The notes under the pieces are model-generated. The model was not told where the DNA came from, did no database searches, and saw only the letters and a program-made list of their open reading frames with translations. A program made the position numbers and the translations under genes. DNA of 62,767 nt from Lentibacillus populi (lineage in GTDB: Bacteria > Bacillota > Bacilli > Bacillales > Amphibacillaceae), in the NCBI GenBank assembly GCA_014642895.1, contig BMJD01000025.1:1-62767 (forward strand). The letters run 5' to 3'. Shown one piece after another: positions 52,353-62,670 of the stretch (its first letter is position 1; the number at the start of each line of letters is the position of its first letter).

Positions 52353-53726
52353 CTACCTCCCCATCCCCTCCTCTAATGCTTCCTGCACTGTTTTGACGCC
52401 AACAACTTGAATTGATTTAGGTACCGTCCAGCCATCCAAGTTATTTTCCGGACAGATGACACGTTTAAATCCCAGTTTAGCTGCCTCCTGTACACGTTGT
52501 TCGATGCGGGAAACACGTCTAACTTCACCAGTTAAACCGACCTCTCCAATAAAAATATCATCCGGTTTTGTGGGCTGATCACGGAAACTGGAAGCAATGG
52601 CAACAGCAATCGCCAAGTCGATAGCAGGTTCATCCAATTTAACACCACCCGCAACCTTAATATATGCATCTTGGTTCTGTAACATTAATCCAACACGCTT
52701 TTCTAATACAGCCATTAATAAAGGGACACGATTTGCATCAACCCCTGTGGCCATCCTGCGCGGGTTTCCAAAGCTCGAAGGAGAAATTAACGCCTGAATT
52801 TCCACTAGTACAGGTCTTGTCCCTTCCATGGACGCAACAACCGTAGAGCCAGCAGCACCATGTGACCGTTCCTCCAGAAATATTTCAGAAGGGTTTAATA
52901 CCTCGCGAAGACCAGCTTCCTTCATTTCAAAAATTCCCATTTCATTTGTACTGCCGAAGCGGTTTTTTACTCCACGTAATATGCGATACGTATGATGCCT
53001 CTCCCCTTCAAAGTAAAGAACCGCGTCAACCATATGCTCAAGCATCCTTGGTCCGGCTATCGCTCCTTCTTTGGTCACATGACCAACAATAAATATCGGA
53101 ACCCCGTTTGTTTTGGCAATTTTCATTAACTCACTTGTACACTCCCGAACCTGCGATACACTTCCAGGTGCACTCGTAACTTCTTCACGAAAAATGGTCT
53201 GGATAGAATCAATTACAACAAACGACGGGTTAATCTTCTCAATGTGATTGGCAATGTCGTACAAATTTGTTTCCGACAAAACATACAATGAATCAGCGGT
53301 TATTCCTAGACGATCTGCCCGAAGTTTCGTTTGTCTGCCGGATTCCTCTCCGGAAATATAAAGTACCTGCAGTTGTTTCTCAGCAAGCTGTGAGGAGATT
53401 TGCAGCAGTAATGTAGATTTGCCAATACCCGGATCACCGCCAATTAATACAAGCGAGCCTGGGACAATTCCGCCGCCAAGCACCCGGTTAAACTCCTTCA
53501 TCGTGGTTGTAATACGTGGTTCCTTCTGTGACTCAATTGCTGTTATCTTTTCCGGTTTACTAGCTTGTCTTATATCCCTTGCTAGTCCATGACTACTTCT
53601 GTTACCCGTTGCTTCCACTTCTTCAACTAACGTGTTCCATCGATTGCAGCCTGGGCATTTTCCCATCCATTTTGCCGATTCATAGCCGCAATCCTGGCAT
53701 ACAAATTTCGTCTTGCGTTTTGCCAC
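52353..53726 (-). CDS. radA: DNA repair protein RadA (Sms)
   Basis: Hexameric branch-migration helicase acting with RecA. N-terminal zinc finger [18 protein letters not shown], Walker [13 protein letters not shown], the RadA-specific [15 protein letters not shown], and a C-terminal Lon-like domain ([21 protein letters not shown] to [12 protein letters not shown]). It has 457 aa. The expected next gene, disA, is not present. Confidence 0.97.
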   Translation of the reverse strand: MAKRKTKFVCQDCGYESAKWMGKCPGCNRWNTLVEEVEATGNRSSHGLARDIRQASKPEKITAIESQKEPRITTTMKEFNRVLGGGIVPGSLVLIGGDPGIGKSTLLLQISSQLAEKQLQVLYISGEESGRQTKLRADRLGITADSLYVLSETNLYDIANHIEKINPSFVVIDSIQTIFREEVTSAPGSVSQVRECTSELMKIAKTNGVPIFIVGHVTKEGAIAGPRMLEHMVDAVLYFEGERHHTYRILRGVKNRFGSTNEMGIFEMKEAGLREVLNPSEIFLEERSHGAAGSTVVASMEGTRPVLVEIQALISPSSFGNPRRMATGVDANRVPLLMAVLEKRVGLMLQNQDAYIKVAGGVKLDEPAIDLAIAVAIASSFRDQPTKPDDIFIGEVGLTGEVRRVSRIEQRVQEAAKLGFKRVICPENNLDGWTVPKSIQVVGVKTVQEALEEGMGR

Positions 53727-53865
53727 TGGGATCCATTCCTTTCAGCTTAACCTATATTATATACGAATTGCGTAACATCAAAGTTACAGCAATCTATCAA
53801 TTTTATAAACTTTTTTTCATAACTATGCCACATAACAGAGGTCGGATGTCGGAAGCCGGATGTCA
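53727..53865 (-). other. clpC-radA gap
   Basis: It includes a possible radA promoter (TTGATG, 16 bases, TAATAT, about 53754-53781 on the minus strand) and a run of degenerate repeats related to AGAGGTCGGATGTCGGAAGCC (53835-53874). There is no gene. Confidence 0.4.
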
Positions 53866-53906
53866 GAGGTTAAAGAATAAGCCAGCAAGGAGGGGTCCTG
53901 CTGGCT
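53866..53906 (-). terminator. Terminator after clpC
   Basis: AGCCAGC and GCTGGCT form the base of a stem that continues as AGGA/TCCT with one bulge, followed by TTATTCTTT on the minus strand. It lies directly after the clpC stop. Confidence 0.6.
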
Positions 53907-53912
53907 GTTTTA

Positions 53913-56339
53913 CTAAGCTAAAACGATAAAATCACCTTTATTGTTTAATCCGATTTTTACTTTTTGGCCTTTCGCAATTGTTTCTTTTAGTAATTCTTCA
54001 GAAAGCAAATCCTCGACATTTTTTTGAATGGATCGGCGTAATGGACGTGCACCATATTCCGGATCAAACCCTTCATTTGCTATTTTCTCTAACGCCTTAT
54101 CGGTAAGAGAAAAGTCAATTTCCTGGTCCTTTAACCGGCGCTGCAATTGCTGTACCATTAAAGTAACAATATTTTTCATATGTTTTTTCTCTAATGAGTG
54201 GAATACAATAGTCTCATCAATCCGGTTTAAAAACTCTGGGCGAAATGCCTTTTTCAATTCTTCCATTACTTTAGACTTCATGTCCTTATATTCCTGGCCT
54301 TCTTCACCGAGGTTAAAGCCAACGTATTTATTGCGTTTAAGTTCACTTGCACCAACGTTAGACGTCATAATTAATACGGTATTGCGAAAATCAACAACCC
54401 GGCCCTTTGAATCGGTCAACCGTCCATCCTCTAATACTTGCAATAAAATATTAAAGACTTCGGGGTGCGCTTTTTCTATTTCATCAAGCAAGACAACCGA
54501 ATATGGCTTCCTGCGTACTTTCTCGGTCAGCTGCCCGCCCTCTTCATAGCCGACATAGCCAGGAGGAGAGCCAACAAGCCGGGAGGTAGCATGTTTTTCC
54601 ATATACTCCGACATGTCAATCCGAATCATGGCATCTTCATCAGCAAACATTACTTCCGCTAAGGCACGAGCAAGTTCGGTTTTGCCAACTCCTGTAGGCC
54701 CAAGGAAAATAAATGAGCCGATTGGGCGTTTTGGATCTTTTAATCCTGCACGAGCCCTGCGAATTGCTTTTGCCACTGCTTTAACCGCCTCTTCCTGACC
54801 AATTACACGATTATGCAAAATCGCTTCCATGTTCAATAACCGTTCACTTTCATCCTTCGTTAATTTCGAAACAGGTACCCCAGTCCAGGTGGAGACGACT
54901 TTGGCAATATCCTCAACTGTCACTTCTGAACTTTCCTGACCTTGTTTTTCTTTCCACTGATTTTTGGTTGTCTCCAACTCTTCCCTTAGTCGTTGTTCCG
55001 AATCGCGTAACGATGCAGCTTTTTCAAATTCCTGGCTTTGTACAGCAGCGTCTTTTTCCTTGCGTATCTCTTCCAGATTTTGCTCTAATTCCTTTAAATT
55101 AGGCGGCACCGTATACGAACGCAAGCGAACCTTTGAACCAGCTTCATCAATTAGATCAATTGCCTTGTCGGGTAAAAAGCGATCCGTTATATAACGGTCG
55201 GATAAATTCGCTGCTGCATCGATCGCCTCATCGGTAATGGTTACTCGATGATGTGCCTCATAACGATCCCGGAGCCCTTTTAGAATCTGAATGGTTTCCT
55301 CGAGTGTCGGTTCATCAACCTGAATCGGCTGAAACCTGCGCTCAAGCGCTGCGTCTTTTTCAATGTATTTACGGTATTCATCCAGTGTCGTCGCACCAAT
55401 ACATTGTAATTCACCACGAGAGAGTGATGGTTTTAAAATATTGGAGGCATCAATTGCACCTTCAGCCCCACCTGCCCCAATTAATGTATGCAATTCATCG
55501 ATGAACAAAATAATATTGCCTGCTTGCCGGATTTCTTCCATCACCTTTTTTAGACGATCTTCAAATTCACCACGGTATTTTGTGCCGGCAACAACGGTCC
55601 CCATATCAAGGGTCATGACCCGTTTATCGCGTAATGTTTCCGGAACCTCATTATTGATTATTTGCTGTGCCAGCCCTTCTGCCACAGCTGTTTTTCCGAC
55701 ACCGGGCTCCCCGATTAATACCGGGTTATTTTTGGTCCGGCGGCTTAATACTTGAATAACACGTTCGATTTCTTTCGTTCTGCCAATAACAGGGTCAATA
55801 TTTCCTTCTTTAGCAGTCGCTGTCAGATCCCTTGCCAAGGAATCCAGTGTTGGTGTATTTGCACTTGCTGATTGACCTCTTCCCTGCCGCCCAGCTTGTG
55901 ATTCGTTACTGCCAAGCAGCTGTAATACTTGCTGGCGCGCTTTATTCAAACTGACACCAAGGTTATTTAACACCCGGGCAGCAACACCCTCGCCTTCACG
56001 GATTAATCCTAGTAATATATGTTCTGTTCCAACATAGGAGTGCCCTAGTTTTCTAGCCTCATCTTGTGATAATTCCACTACTTTTTTAGCACGAGGGGTA
56101 TAGTGAATCGTCTGCATGGCCTGTTTCCCTACCCCGATGAGCTGCTCTACCTCCTGCTGAATTTTTTCAACTTCAAGACCTAATGATTGCAATGCCTTTG
56201 CTGCAATTCCATCGCCTTCGCGAACGAGGCCTAATAAAATATGCTCTGTTCCAATATTGTTGTGGCCAAGTCTGACCGCTTCCTCCTGTGATAGCGCCAA
56301 AACCTTTTGCGCTCGTTCTGTAAAACGTCCAAACATCAT
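53913..56339 (-). CDS. clpC: AAA+ unfoldase ClpC
   Basis: ATPase of the ClpCP protease. The N-domain repeats ([21 protein letters not shown] and [21 protein letters not shown]), first Walker [12 protein letters not shown]-like coiled middle domain ([21 protein letters not shown]), second Walker A GPTGVGKT and the ClpP-contacting VGF in NKYVGFNL are in order. I start it at [11 protein letters not shown], with GGAGG ten bases upstream and 808 aa. It is the last gene of the ctsR operon, repressed by CtsR and activated by McsA/McsB. Confidence 0.98.
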   Translation of the reverse strand: MMFGRFTERAQKVLALSQEEAVRLGHNNIGTEHILLGLVREGDGIAAKALQSLGLEVEKIQQEVEQLIGVGKQAMQTIHYTPRAKKVVELSQDEARKLGHSYVGTEHILLGLIREGEGVAARVLNNLGVSLNKARQQVLQLLGSNESQAGRQGRGQSASANTPTLDSLARDLTATAKEGNIDPVIGRTKEIERVIQVLSRRTKNNPVLIGEPGVGKTAVAEGLAQQIINNEVPETLRDKRVMTLDMGTVVAGTKYRGEFEDRLKKVMEEIRQAGNIILFIDELHTLIGAGGAEGAIDASNILKPSLSRGELQCIGATTLDEYRKYIEKDAALERRFQPIQVDEPTLEETIQILKGLRDRYEAHHRVTITDEAIDAAANLSDRYITDRFLPDKAIDLIDEAGSKVRLRSYTVPPNLKELEQNLEEIRKEKDAAVQSQEFEKAASLRDSEQRLREELETTKNQWKEKQGQESSEVTVEDIAKVVSTWTGVPVSKLTKDESERLLNMEAILHNRVIGQEEAVKAVAKAIRRARAGLKDPKRPIGSFIFLGPTGVGKTELARALAEVMFADEDAMIRIDMSEYMEKHATSRLVGSPPGYVGYEEGGQLTEKVRRKPYSVVLLDEIEKAHPEVFNILLQVLEDGRLTDSKGRVVDFRNTVLIMTSNVGASELKRNKYVGFNLGEEGQEYKDMKSKVMEELKKAFRPEFLNRIDETIVFHSLEKKHMKNIVTLMVQQLQRRLKDQEIDFSLTDKALEKIANEGFDPEYGARPLRRSIQKNVEDLLSEELLKETIAKGQKVKIGLNNKGDFIVLA

Positions 56340-56359
56340 AAGCAAGTTTCCTCCCACTA

Positions 56360-57424
56360 TTATTTTTCCAATTTTAAGCGTTCTCGAATAAGTGATGCCC
56401 GCAATACATCCCGTTCGTCAGCAGTCAGATTCTTCTTTGCATATTGTTGAAGGAACCCTGGCTGTGTAAGGATTATTAGCTCGTTCAGGATATTTCTGGA
56501 AACATTTTTGATTAAGCCTAAATCAATTCCCAATCGGACATTTGATAAACAGCCTGCTGCTTCTTTTGATTCCATAATCCGGCTATATTTCAAAACACCA
56601 TACGAACGATAAATCCGATCCTCGAGCCGTTTTCCTGATTGTTCCATTAATCGGGCTCTTGCATTTCGTTCCTGCTCAATCAATTGTTTAACAACACCTT
56701 GCAAATCTCCGACAATATCCTGCTCAGACTTACCAAGTGTTATCTGATTGGAAATTTGAAAAATGTTACCTAACGCTTCACTACCCTCACCGTAAATCCC
56801 CCGGACAACAAGCCCAAGCTGATTAATTGCCGGGATCATCCGGTTAATCTGCCTCGTAATGGTTAATGACGGCAAGTGCATCATGACCGAAGCTCGCATT
56901 CCTGTTCCTACGTTTGTTGGACAGCTTGTCAAATAGCCTCTTGCTTCATCAAACGCATAATTAATTTTTTCTTCCAGCCAATCATCAAATTCAAATCCTT
57001 TTTCCAAGGCCTTATCCAGTTGAAGTCCAGGAAAATATAGCTGGATACGAATATGATCCTCCTCATTGATCATGACGGAGACCTGCTCATTTTTTGAAAT
57101 TACTGCCGCTGCTGTTTGTGCATGTTTTGCCAGATGCGGACTAATGAGATGTTTTTCAACTAAAACACGCTTTTCTGTCGGTGTCAGCTCTGGTATTGAG
57201 ATGAATTCCAAATCCTGATACTCTTGAAATGTCTGATGAGCATATTCTGTCTTAAAAAATTGCAGAATTTCCTCAAGCTCTTCCTGTTCTGCTGCAAGCG
57301 GAAAAGAAACCTTTGCAAAATTACGTGCCAATCGAATTCGGCTGCTCAGCACAATATCATTGTCAGGCCCTTCATCATGCATCCAAGGACTTATTGCATT
57401 ATTGACGAAGTGTTCTAAGGTCAT
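56360..57424 (-). CDS. mcsB: Protein-arginine kinase McsB
   Basis: Phosphorylates arginines, tagging proteins for ClpCP and inactivating CtsR. The guanido-kinase fold shows [38 protein letters not shown] and [18 protein letters not shown] with the reactive Cys. The C-terminal RDVLRA is the phosphoarginine-binding RDxxRA pocket. It has 354 aa and overlaps mcsA by 4 bases. Confidence 0.97.
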   Translation of the reverse strand: MTLEHFVNNAISPWMHDEGPDNDIVLSSRIRLARNFAKVSFPLAAEQEELEEILQFFKTEYAHQTFQEYQDLEFISIPELTPTEKRVLVEKHLISPHLAKHAQTAAAVISKNEQVSVMINEEDHIRIQLYFPGLQLDKALEKGFEFDDWLEEKINYAFDEARGYLTSCPTNVGTGMRASVMMHLPSLTITRQINRMIPAINQLGLVVRGIYGEGSEALGNIFQISNQITLGKSEQDIVGDLQGVVKQLIEQERNARARLMEQSGKRLEDRIYRSYGVLKYSRIMESKEAAGCLSNVRLGIDLGLIKNVSRNILNELIILTQPGFLQQYAKKNLTADERDVLRASLIRERLKLEK

Positions 57425-57957
57425 GACTGGTCACCCCGCATTTCTTTTTCCAAATCTTTAATTTTATCCCGAACTTCCGCCGCTTCTTCAAACTCCTCTT
57501 TGTCGATCAATGCCTTTAGCTGTACTTTATAATCTTCCAGCTGTTTTTTAGCATGTAAATCGCCACCCTGACGTTTGGGGATTTTTCCAAAATGTTTGGT
57601 ATTTCCACTATGAACCCGGCGCAGGATTGGATCCAGCCGCTCAGAAAATGTATGATAGCATGATGCACAGCCAAATTTTCCAACCCGTTTAAATTCAGCA
57701 AATGACATTCCGCATTGCGGACATTGCAATTCTTTTGGTTGAGTAAATGCAGAATTACTATGACTGCTCATTGGTGATGGTTCAAAATTAAATAAGCCGG
57801 TTAACAGATTATGAAATGAATAGCCTTCCTCAGGATACGTCATATATCCTTTTTCCTTGGCACAAACTTCACACACATGGACTTCTATTTTATTTCCGTT
57901 GACAACCTGAGTAAAGTGTAACGTGGCAGGCCGTTTTTGACATTCCTGACACTCCAT
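57421..57957 (-). CDS. mcsA: McsB activator McsA
   Basis: Zinc protein that activates McsB. Two four-Cys sites are visible: [10 protein letters not shown] with [10 protein letters not shown], and CPQCGMSF with [12 protein letters not shown] motif ends it ([24 protein letters not shown]). The start at MECQECQ is preceded by GGGAGGGGAAAAAG and gives 178 aa. Confidence 0.96.
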   Translation of the reverse strand: MECQECQKRPATLHFTQVVNGNKIEVHVCEVCAKEKGYMTYPEEGYSFHNLLTGLFNFEPSPMSSHSNSAFTQPKELQCPQCGMSFAEFKRVGKFGCASCYHTFSERLDPILRRVHSGNTKHFGKIPKRQGGDLHAKKQLEDYKVQLKALIDKEEFEEAAEVRDKIKDLEKEMRGDQS

Positions 57958-57986
57958 CTTTTTCCCCTCCCAACGCACGAGACGTT

Positions 57987-58454
57987 TTATTTGTTTAAGT
58001 ACTTTAATGTTGTCAGCATTGCTGTTAACACACGTGCACGAACTTCGTCACGAAGCGGTAATTGAAACGCTAACGTATTTCTTCCAATTGCACTTAACAT
58101 GATTTTTGCTTCTCGTTCCGTAATTAACTTTTCCTCTAATAGCCGATCCAAAACATCAAGAGCAGCCTGTTGCGTTACAGTTGGATTAATCAGCTGAATT
58201 ATTTCATCAATCAGTTCAGATTTTTCCTGATGTTTCACACGCATTATCCGAATATACCCGCCGCCCCCACGCTTACTCTCTACGATATACCCCTTTTCAA
58301 TCGTAAATCTTGTGTTAATCACATAATTTATTTGTGATGGAACACATTGGAATTGATCGGCTATTTCACTGCGCTTAATTTCAATTGCATCCTGTTGAGC
58401 CTGCTTGAGTATTTGTTTTAAGTATTGCTCAATCACGTCCGAGATGTTGCTCAT
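57987..58454 (-). CDS. ctsR: Class III stress repressor CtsR
   Basis: Winged-helix repressor of the clp genes and of its own operon. MSNISDVIEQYLKQILKQA, the DNA-binding EIADQFQCVPSQINYVINTRFT and the glycine-rich wing YIVESKRGGGGYIRIMRV, which also senses heat, are intact. It has 155 aa. GGAGG lies 8 bases before this ATG; the frame upstream runs into the operator. Confidence 0.98.
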   Translation of the reverse strand: MSNISDVIEQYLKQILKQAQQDAIEIKRSEIADQFQCVPSQINYVINTRFTIEKGYIVESKRGGGGYIRIMRVKHQEKSELIDEIIQLINPTVTQQAALDVLDRLLEEKLITEREAKIMLSAIGRNTLAFQLPLRDEVRARVLTAMLTTLKYLNK

Positions 58455-58499
58455 AAGCGAAGCCTCCTTCTCCTTCAATGCGAACCAATGTCTATTGCA

Positions 58500-58522
58500 T
58501 TTGACTTTGACTATCTTTGACT
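58500..58522 (-). promoter_or_regulatory. CtsR operator (three tandem heptads)
   Basis: On the minus strand AGTCAAA, GAT, AGTCAAA matches the CtsR consensus RGTCAAANANRGTCAAA. A third AGTCAAA overlaps the second by one base. It lies just downstream of the -10, so bound CtsR would block transcription. Confidence 0.9.
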
Positions 58523-58530
58523 TTATTTTT

Positions 58531-58558
58531 ATTATACGACAAATTGGCAGAGATGCAA
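58531..58558 (-). promoter_or_regulatory. SigA promoter of the ctsR operon
   Basis: TTGCAT, 16 bases, TATAAT on the minus strand, with the CtsR operator immediately downstream. Confidence 0.75.
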
Positions 58559-58646
58559 ACACATTGTTCTTATTTATTTTAGACAATGTCAGCAGAATCA
58601 AAACACACTATCGCGGAAATTTTATCACGTATAACGGTCTGCAATA

Positions 58647-58687
58647 CCTCCACCTTTAGCATGAGTACCAAAACGTAAAGGTGGAGG
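58647..58687. other. 12-bp perfect inverted repeat between mgtC-like gene and ctsR
   Basis: CCTCCACCTTTA and TAAAGGTGGAGG pair around a 17-base loop. Neither side has a T-run, so it is not a standard terminator. A GC-rich stretch (CCGTCACGTCCTGTGCGTCG) follows. Confidence 0.6.
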
Positions 58688-58759
58688 AGGAAGGGCAGGC
58701 GAAAACCGTCACGTCCTGTGCGTCGAAAACCACCACTGAATGAAATTTTGCTTTATTCG

Positions 58760-59458
58760 TTAGCTTCTCTCGCTAATGTTTTTTACAAACTCTACCCTGG
58801 ACATTTCCTCAAACAAAGAAATTTTATCTAATTCCGTATCTTTATTCACTTTAATAAAAATACTTCTTAAATTATTTTCGACTTGGACAATTTCTACTTT
58901 TTTAATGGTTATATGATACGATTCCAAAATGGATACAATATTGCTTATTTGCAAATCGGGCAATGCTACAATTTCAATCAAAGAAGAGGAACGTCCTTTT
59001 CGAAATAGCCTTTCAAAGTTATTCAGGAAAATTAAACTAAGCAAAATTACGAGTGTTGTAAAAACAGCTGTTCCATACATACCTATCCCGATAACCAGCC
59101 CAAGACCTGCTACTGCCCAAATGGAAGCAGCTGTTGTTAGTCCGCGAACCGTTCCTCCATAAACAATAATTGTTCCAGCTCCAAGAAAACCAATACCGCT
59201 AATAACATAGGAAGGGATACGCGTCGGATCAAAACGGATATTATCGTAACGATCTATGTATGCTTCAAATCCATATAATGATAATAACATCATTAAACAG
59301 GAACCGATTCCAACCAATATATGAGTGCGAAAGCCCGCTGAGTGATTTTTAAGCTCCCGTTCAAAGCCAATGACCCCGGATAATACCAAGGCAACAAAAA
59401 CACGCAGCATGATTAAAAGAAAATGGTCCCCAAATATCTGGTCAAAATAGTCTGTCAT
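58760..59458 (-). CDS. MgtC/SapB family membrane protein
   Basis: Four or five N-terminal membrane helices with the family motifs GVIGFERELKNHSAGFRTHILVG in part, GIGFLGAGTI and VRGLTTAASIWAVAGLGLVIG in part, then a C-terminal ACT-like cytosolic domain (about residues 155-232). Members modulate magnesium adaptation or ATP synthase; the function here is uncertain. I use the second ATG (MTDYFDQIF) because GGAGG is 9 bases from it but only 3 from the first. It has 232 aa. Confidence 0.88.
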   Translation of the reverse strand: MTDYFDQIFGDHFLLIMLRVFVALVLSGVIGFERELKNHSAGFRTHILVGIGSCLMMLLSLYGFEAYIDRYDNIRFDPTRIPSYVISGIGFLGAGTIIVYGGTVRGLTTAASIWAVAGLGLVIGIGMYGTAVFTTLVILLSLIFLNNFERLFRKGRSSSLIEIVALPDLQISNIVSILESYHITIKKVEIVQVENNLRSIFIKVNKDTELDKISLFEEMSRVEFVKNISERS

Positions 59459-59891
59459 AAGCATGCACCTCCTTAAAATTTGTTGATGGACCTTTTATTT
59501 TACAGGAAAATTCGTAAAATAGACAGTTAACGCAGCAGTTCCAAACATACATTGCTTACAAATATATGATTGTTCCAGAAAAAATATAAGATTGGTAAAG
59601 GATTTTTATCAGTATTATCGAATTACAATATAGATGGAACGAACAAAGGCGCAAGCGCCCGTTTAGCGACGTATGGACTGGACTGAGCCGTAGGAGATAA
59701 AGGAAACACGGTGAGCTAAAAGCGAACCGATGTTGACTTATCGTACGGAGGTGAGGGAAGTCCACTAGTCGCTGGGCGCTGGGGCCGGACGTGGCTTACC
59801 CTGCCGAGAGCAGAATAGAGCCTAAATTTATATACTTATCTTTTTAAAAAGGAATTTGCGAAAAACGCTATTGGGAAGCAGGTGGGTAAAG
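59459..59891. other. Divergent gap between mgtC-like and Nudix genes
   Basis: AT-rich sequence near the mgtC-like gene, then a copy of the 150-bp dispersed element. TATACT at about 59830 could be a -10 for the Nudix gene, but no -35 is convincing. Confidence 0.4.
59647..59795 (+). repeat. Approximately 150-bp dispersed element, copy C
   Basis: The best-preserved ends: GCGCCCGTTTAGCGACG at the left and CTAGTCGCTGGGCGC at the right are imperfect inverted repeats. The interior matches copies A and B, with a short region of difference after GGAAACACG. Confidence 0.85.
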
Positions 59892-60509
59892 TTGAGTTAT
59901 AAATGGCTCAAATGGGCACAGCGGATACAAGCCCTTTCTCAGTCAGGATTAGCCTTTTCAAAAGATAAATTTGATGTGGAGCGATATCTGGAATTACATG
60001 AGATAAGTGCCGAAATTATGGCAGAATACACAGAACTCAACTTTCAAAAGGTAATGAACCTTTTCTCCAATGAAACAGGATATCAGACACCTAAAGTAGA
60101 TGTGCGTGGAGTAGTATTTAAAGAGGACCGAATTTTGATGGTAAAAGAAAAAATTGATGATAAATGGTCACTACCCGGTGGATTTTGTGATATAGGTCTA
60201 TCTGCATCAGAAAATGCTGTAAAGGAAATAAAAGAGGAAGCTGGTTTTGATGTGACTGCAACTAGGTTACTCGCGATTCTGGACATGAATCACCATGCCC
60301 ATCCACCACAGCCATATCACTATTATAAGTTATTTATACGGTGTAAGATAGTCGGCGGTAATGCTAAAACTGGAATTGAAACAAAGGACATTAATTTTTT
60401 TCCGGAACACGATCTGCCGACATTATCCACCGGCAGAAATACCGAACATCAACTAAAAATGCTTTTTGAATTTTTACGTAATCCCGATAAGGCCGCTGTG
60501 TTTGATTGA
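59892..60509 (+). CDS. Nudix hydrolase
   Basis: Pyrophosphohydrolase of the ADP-ribose or nucleoside-diphosphate type. An N-terminal helical domain (YKWLKWAQRIQALSQSGLAFS) typical of Nudix proteins with a Nudix_N_2 region precedes the Nudix box GGFCDIGLSASENAVKEIKEEAGF. Asp replaces the first Glu-like position, and the metal-binding EIKEEAG is intact. I start it at TTG (LSYKWLKW) after AGGTGGG, giving 205 aa. It is the only plus-strand gene in the right half. The substrate cannot be told. Confidence 0.85.
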   Translation: MSYKWLKWAQRIQALSQSGLAFSKDKFDVERYLELHEISAEIMAEYTELNFQKVMNLFSNETGYQTPKVDVRGVVFKEDRILMVKEKIDDKWSLPGGFCDIGLSASENAVKEIKEEAGFDVTATRLLAILDMNHHAHPPQPYHYYKLFIRCKIVGGNAKTGIETKDINFFPEHDLPTLSTGRNTEHQLKMLFEFLRNPDKAAVFD

Positions 60510-60901
60510 ATCATTTTATAGGGCAAACATCGTTTTTCTATATTCCATAACACTTTTACATGTTAAGTCGCAATAGAATGCGGCTTTCAACCTTAAAAAA
60601 TGTTCCGAACGTATCCTTTACCTTTAATTCCTCGTAGGTGTACGGAGAATTGCTTTTATATTTATTCAGGTTTCACATTACTTTTTATTAGTGGGTAATC
60701 GGAAAAGGTGTGGAATTATGACCAAATTGTTCTACTTTTTAACAATCGTGCCATATAATTAAAAAATATCAATTTCAACATGGGTCCTATTCCACAAAAC
60801 CTATCCGAATATGTAAATAGGTGCCTTTCTTTTACAGAAAAGCACCCGATTGCGGAAGTCGCTGGGCCTTGAAGGGAGAAACCAACAACAGAATCAGGTT
60901 G
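60510..60901. other. Gap between Nudix and VOC genes
   Basis: No gene is visible. A hairpin (GGTGCCTTTCT with AGAAAAGCACC, 60821-60847, one mismatch) lies about 55 bases beyond the VOC stop and could weakly end that gene. The rest is AT-rich. Confidence 0.35.
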
Positions 60902-61342
60902 CTACAGTTCCTCAAGTGGTACGTCCTTTACATGTGTCGCAATCCACCAAATGTGTCCAAAAGGATCCATTATTCCTCCGCGTCGATCACCTTCAGAATG
61001 TTCTTCCACAGGCTCTAGTTCCTTTGCGCCTGCATCAATAGCTTGGGCAAAAATTGCATCCACGTCCTCAACATAAAGAAATATATGCATCGTAGCTCCT
61101 CCAAGAGACTGCGGGCTCTGCATAATAGGGTATTCCGGAAACTCGTCAACGATCATGATTGGTGAATCTCCAATCTTGATCTCTGCATGCCGAACCTTTC
61201 CACTGTCGTCAGTTAGACGCATTAATTCAGTGGCTCCGAACGCCTTTTTGTAAAACGTAATGGCATCGACTGCCCCCTTGGTAATCATGTATGGTGTCAC
61301 AGCATGATGACCTTTAGGAATGGCCTTTGTGTCAGGTGTCAT
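60902..61342 (-). CDS. VOC (glyoxalase/bleomycin-resistance) family protein, PhnB-like
   Basis: Vicinal-oxygen-chelate fold in one chain. HHAVTPYMITKGAVDAITFYKKAFGATEL, in part, begins the first module and MHIFLYVEDVDAIFAQAIDAGAKEL, in part, the second; WGDRRGGIMDPFGHIW-like DRRGGIMDPFGHIWWIATH ends it. The type is common among PhnB/YCII-like proteins of unknown substrate. The start MTPDTKAIPKG has GGAGG 8 bases upstream, giving 146 aa. It follows the AraC-type regulator by about 130 bases in the same direction. Confidence 0.85.
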   Translation of the reverse strand: MTPDTKAIPKGHHAVTPYMITKGAVDAITFYKKAFGATELMRLTDDSGKVRHAEIKIGDSPIMIVDEFPEYPIMQSPQSLGGATMHIFLYVEDVDAIFAQAIDAGAKELEPVEEHSEGDRRGGIMDPFGHIWWIATHVKDVPLEEL

Positions 61343-61469
61343 GAAACATTCCTCCAATATAGTTAATTTAGATGCGTTCATTCCAAAAGTATTACTGGAA
61401 CTATTGCATCAAATATATTCTAAGTCAGGTTGGAAGGCGTTGTATTGTAAAAAAATGACCCTATTAACA

Positions 61470-62291
61470 TTAACCAAGCGGAACATGATTTTGTTGTTTA
61501 CCTTGATGCGAATGGTATGTTGTTGGACTAAGACCGGAAAAAGATTGGAAATCGCGGATAAAATGTGCCTGGTCATAATAACCGCAGTTAAAAGCAATAT
61601 CTGTCCAATCGACTTGCTTTTCACCTTTGATGAGCCGAAGCACATTCTGAAAGCGTTGAATACGGGTGAATTGTTTAGGTGTCAATCCGACTTCTTCCTT
61701 GAATACCTGAATAAATCGCCGTGAACTCAAACTGATTTGTTCAGTCACATCAGCAATTTTCCGCTGATGAGGGAAAGCCTGAAATTTCTTTAGTGCGAAT
61801 ACAACTGCGGGATGGTGTACCGAGTCTTTAGTTATCATCTCCACTAAGCAGTGTTCAAGAATTCTAAATTTGGCAACCGGCGTTTCTGCCTCAAGTAATT
61901 GTTCTCGTATATCCGTCGCTTTTGCCCCCCAAAGTGTATCCAACGACACGTGCTCATTGCGCAATTCATTAACTGGCAATTTAAAAAATGGAAATGCACC
62001 ACCAGGCTTAAAATGAACCCCAATTGTTGATGCTTGACATGCTGTGTCGATAACAGCAAAGTCTGAATGCGGGCCGGAGATCAGGCTCCCACGAAAACTT
62101 TTGAACCGGTCATGATTCTCTTGATCGTATACCTTAATCAAGTCATCTTCAAGATTAATAACCAATTCCATAGAGCCATCCGGTAGGACACGCTCCATTT
62201 CATGGGACGGGTGGTAGCCTTTGTATAACCAAAAAATATGTATAAAAGCTGACAAGGGTGGCTGAGGCTTGTATACACGAAAAAGGGCCAC
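61470..62291 (-). CDS. AraC-family transcriptional regulator (DUF6597-type N-domain)
   Basis: The N-terminal region (YKPQPPLSAFIHIFWLYKG, VLPDGSMELVINLED, GVHFKPGGAFPFFKLPVNEL) matches the sensor domain of a large AraC subgroup. The C-terminal two helix-turn-helix motifs read KIADVTEQISLSSRRFIQVFKEEVGLTPKQF in part and DWTDIAFNCGYYDQAHFIRDFQSFSGLSP in part. The start is uncertain: GTG giving MALFRVYKP is my choice; a TTG 18 bases earlier is possible. Its likely target is the VOC gene just downstream. Confidence 0.85.
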   Translation of the reverse strand: MALFRVYKPQPPLSAFIHIFWLYKGYHPSHEMERVLPDGSMELVINLEDDLIKVYDQENHDRFKSFRGSLISGPHSDFAVIDTACQASTIGVHFKPGGAFPFFKLPVNELRNEHVSLDTLWGAKATDIREQLLEAETPVAKFRILEHCLVEMITKDSVHHPAVVFALKKFQAFPHQRKIADVTEQISLSSRRFIQVFKEEVGLTPKQFTRIQRFQNVLRLIKGEKQVDWTDIAFNCGYYDQAHFIRDFQSFSGLSPTTYHSHQGKQQNHVPLG

Positions 62292-62626
62292 GGCGATCAC
62301 TACCTTCAATTGATTCTAAAAAAACACATACCTTATTTACAGTTTACGTCAAAACATGAAATTTTTAAACTGTTCGTTGCAGAGCTATCCTTAGAAACAC
62401 TAATGAAAGGGATTTTTACAGAAAAAATAAGTGCAAATATTAAATAGAATGATTAAATACTACTCCCGCTAGCTTAACATTCCTAGTCAGCAATTTGGCT
62501 TATTTGTTGAGAAAATCCTGTGTGATTTACTCTTAGTTAGCAAAAATCAATTAGCATAATCTTCATGATGAAGTGCTACTATATTCCAAATAGATAAAGA
62601 GCAATTGTAAATACCTTTGTCAAAAC
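62292..62626. other. Gap between AraC-type gene and the rRNA operon
   Basis: AT-rich sequence without a coding frame, tRNA or clear promoter that I can support. Confidence 0.4.
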
Positions 62627-62665
62627 AAAATAGCTGTAATGCACTAATTGCATTACAGCTATTTT
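62627..62665 (-). terminator. Terminator of the rRNA operon
   Basis: AAAATAGCTGTAATGCA and its exact complement form a perfect 17-bp stem with a 5-base loop, followed by GTTTTG on the minus strand, six bases past the 5S end. Confidence 0.9.
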
Positions 62666-62670
62666 CTCTA

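Noticed and set aside
59856-59891. Upstream TTG as the Nudix start
   Set aside because: Spacing to AAAAGGA is only about 2 bases, whereas the TTG at 59892 has AGGTGGG at a normal distance and matches the family N-terminus.
61320-61724. 134-codon plus-strand frame
   Set aside because: It overlaps the AraC-type gene in antisense and the VOC leader. Composition and the lack of a site mark it as a shadow.
62292-62626. tRNA genes next to the 5S rRNA
   Set aside because: I looked for cloverleaf arms and GGTTCRA-like TpsiC sequence and found none.
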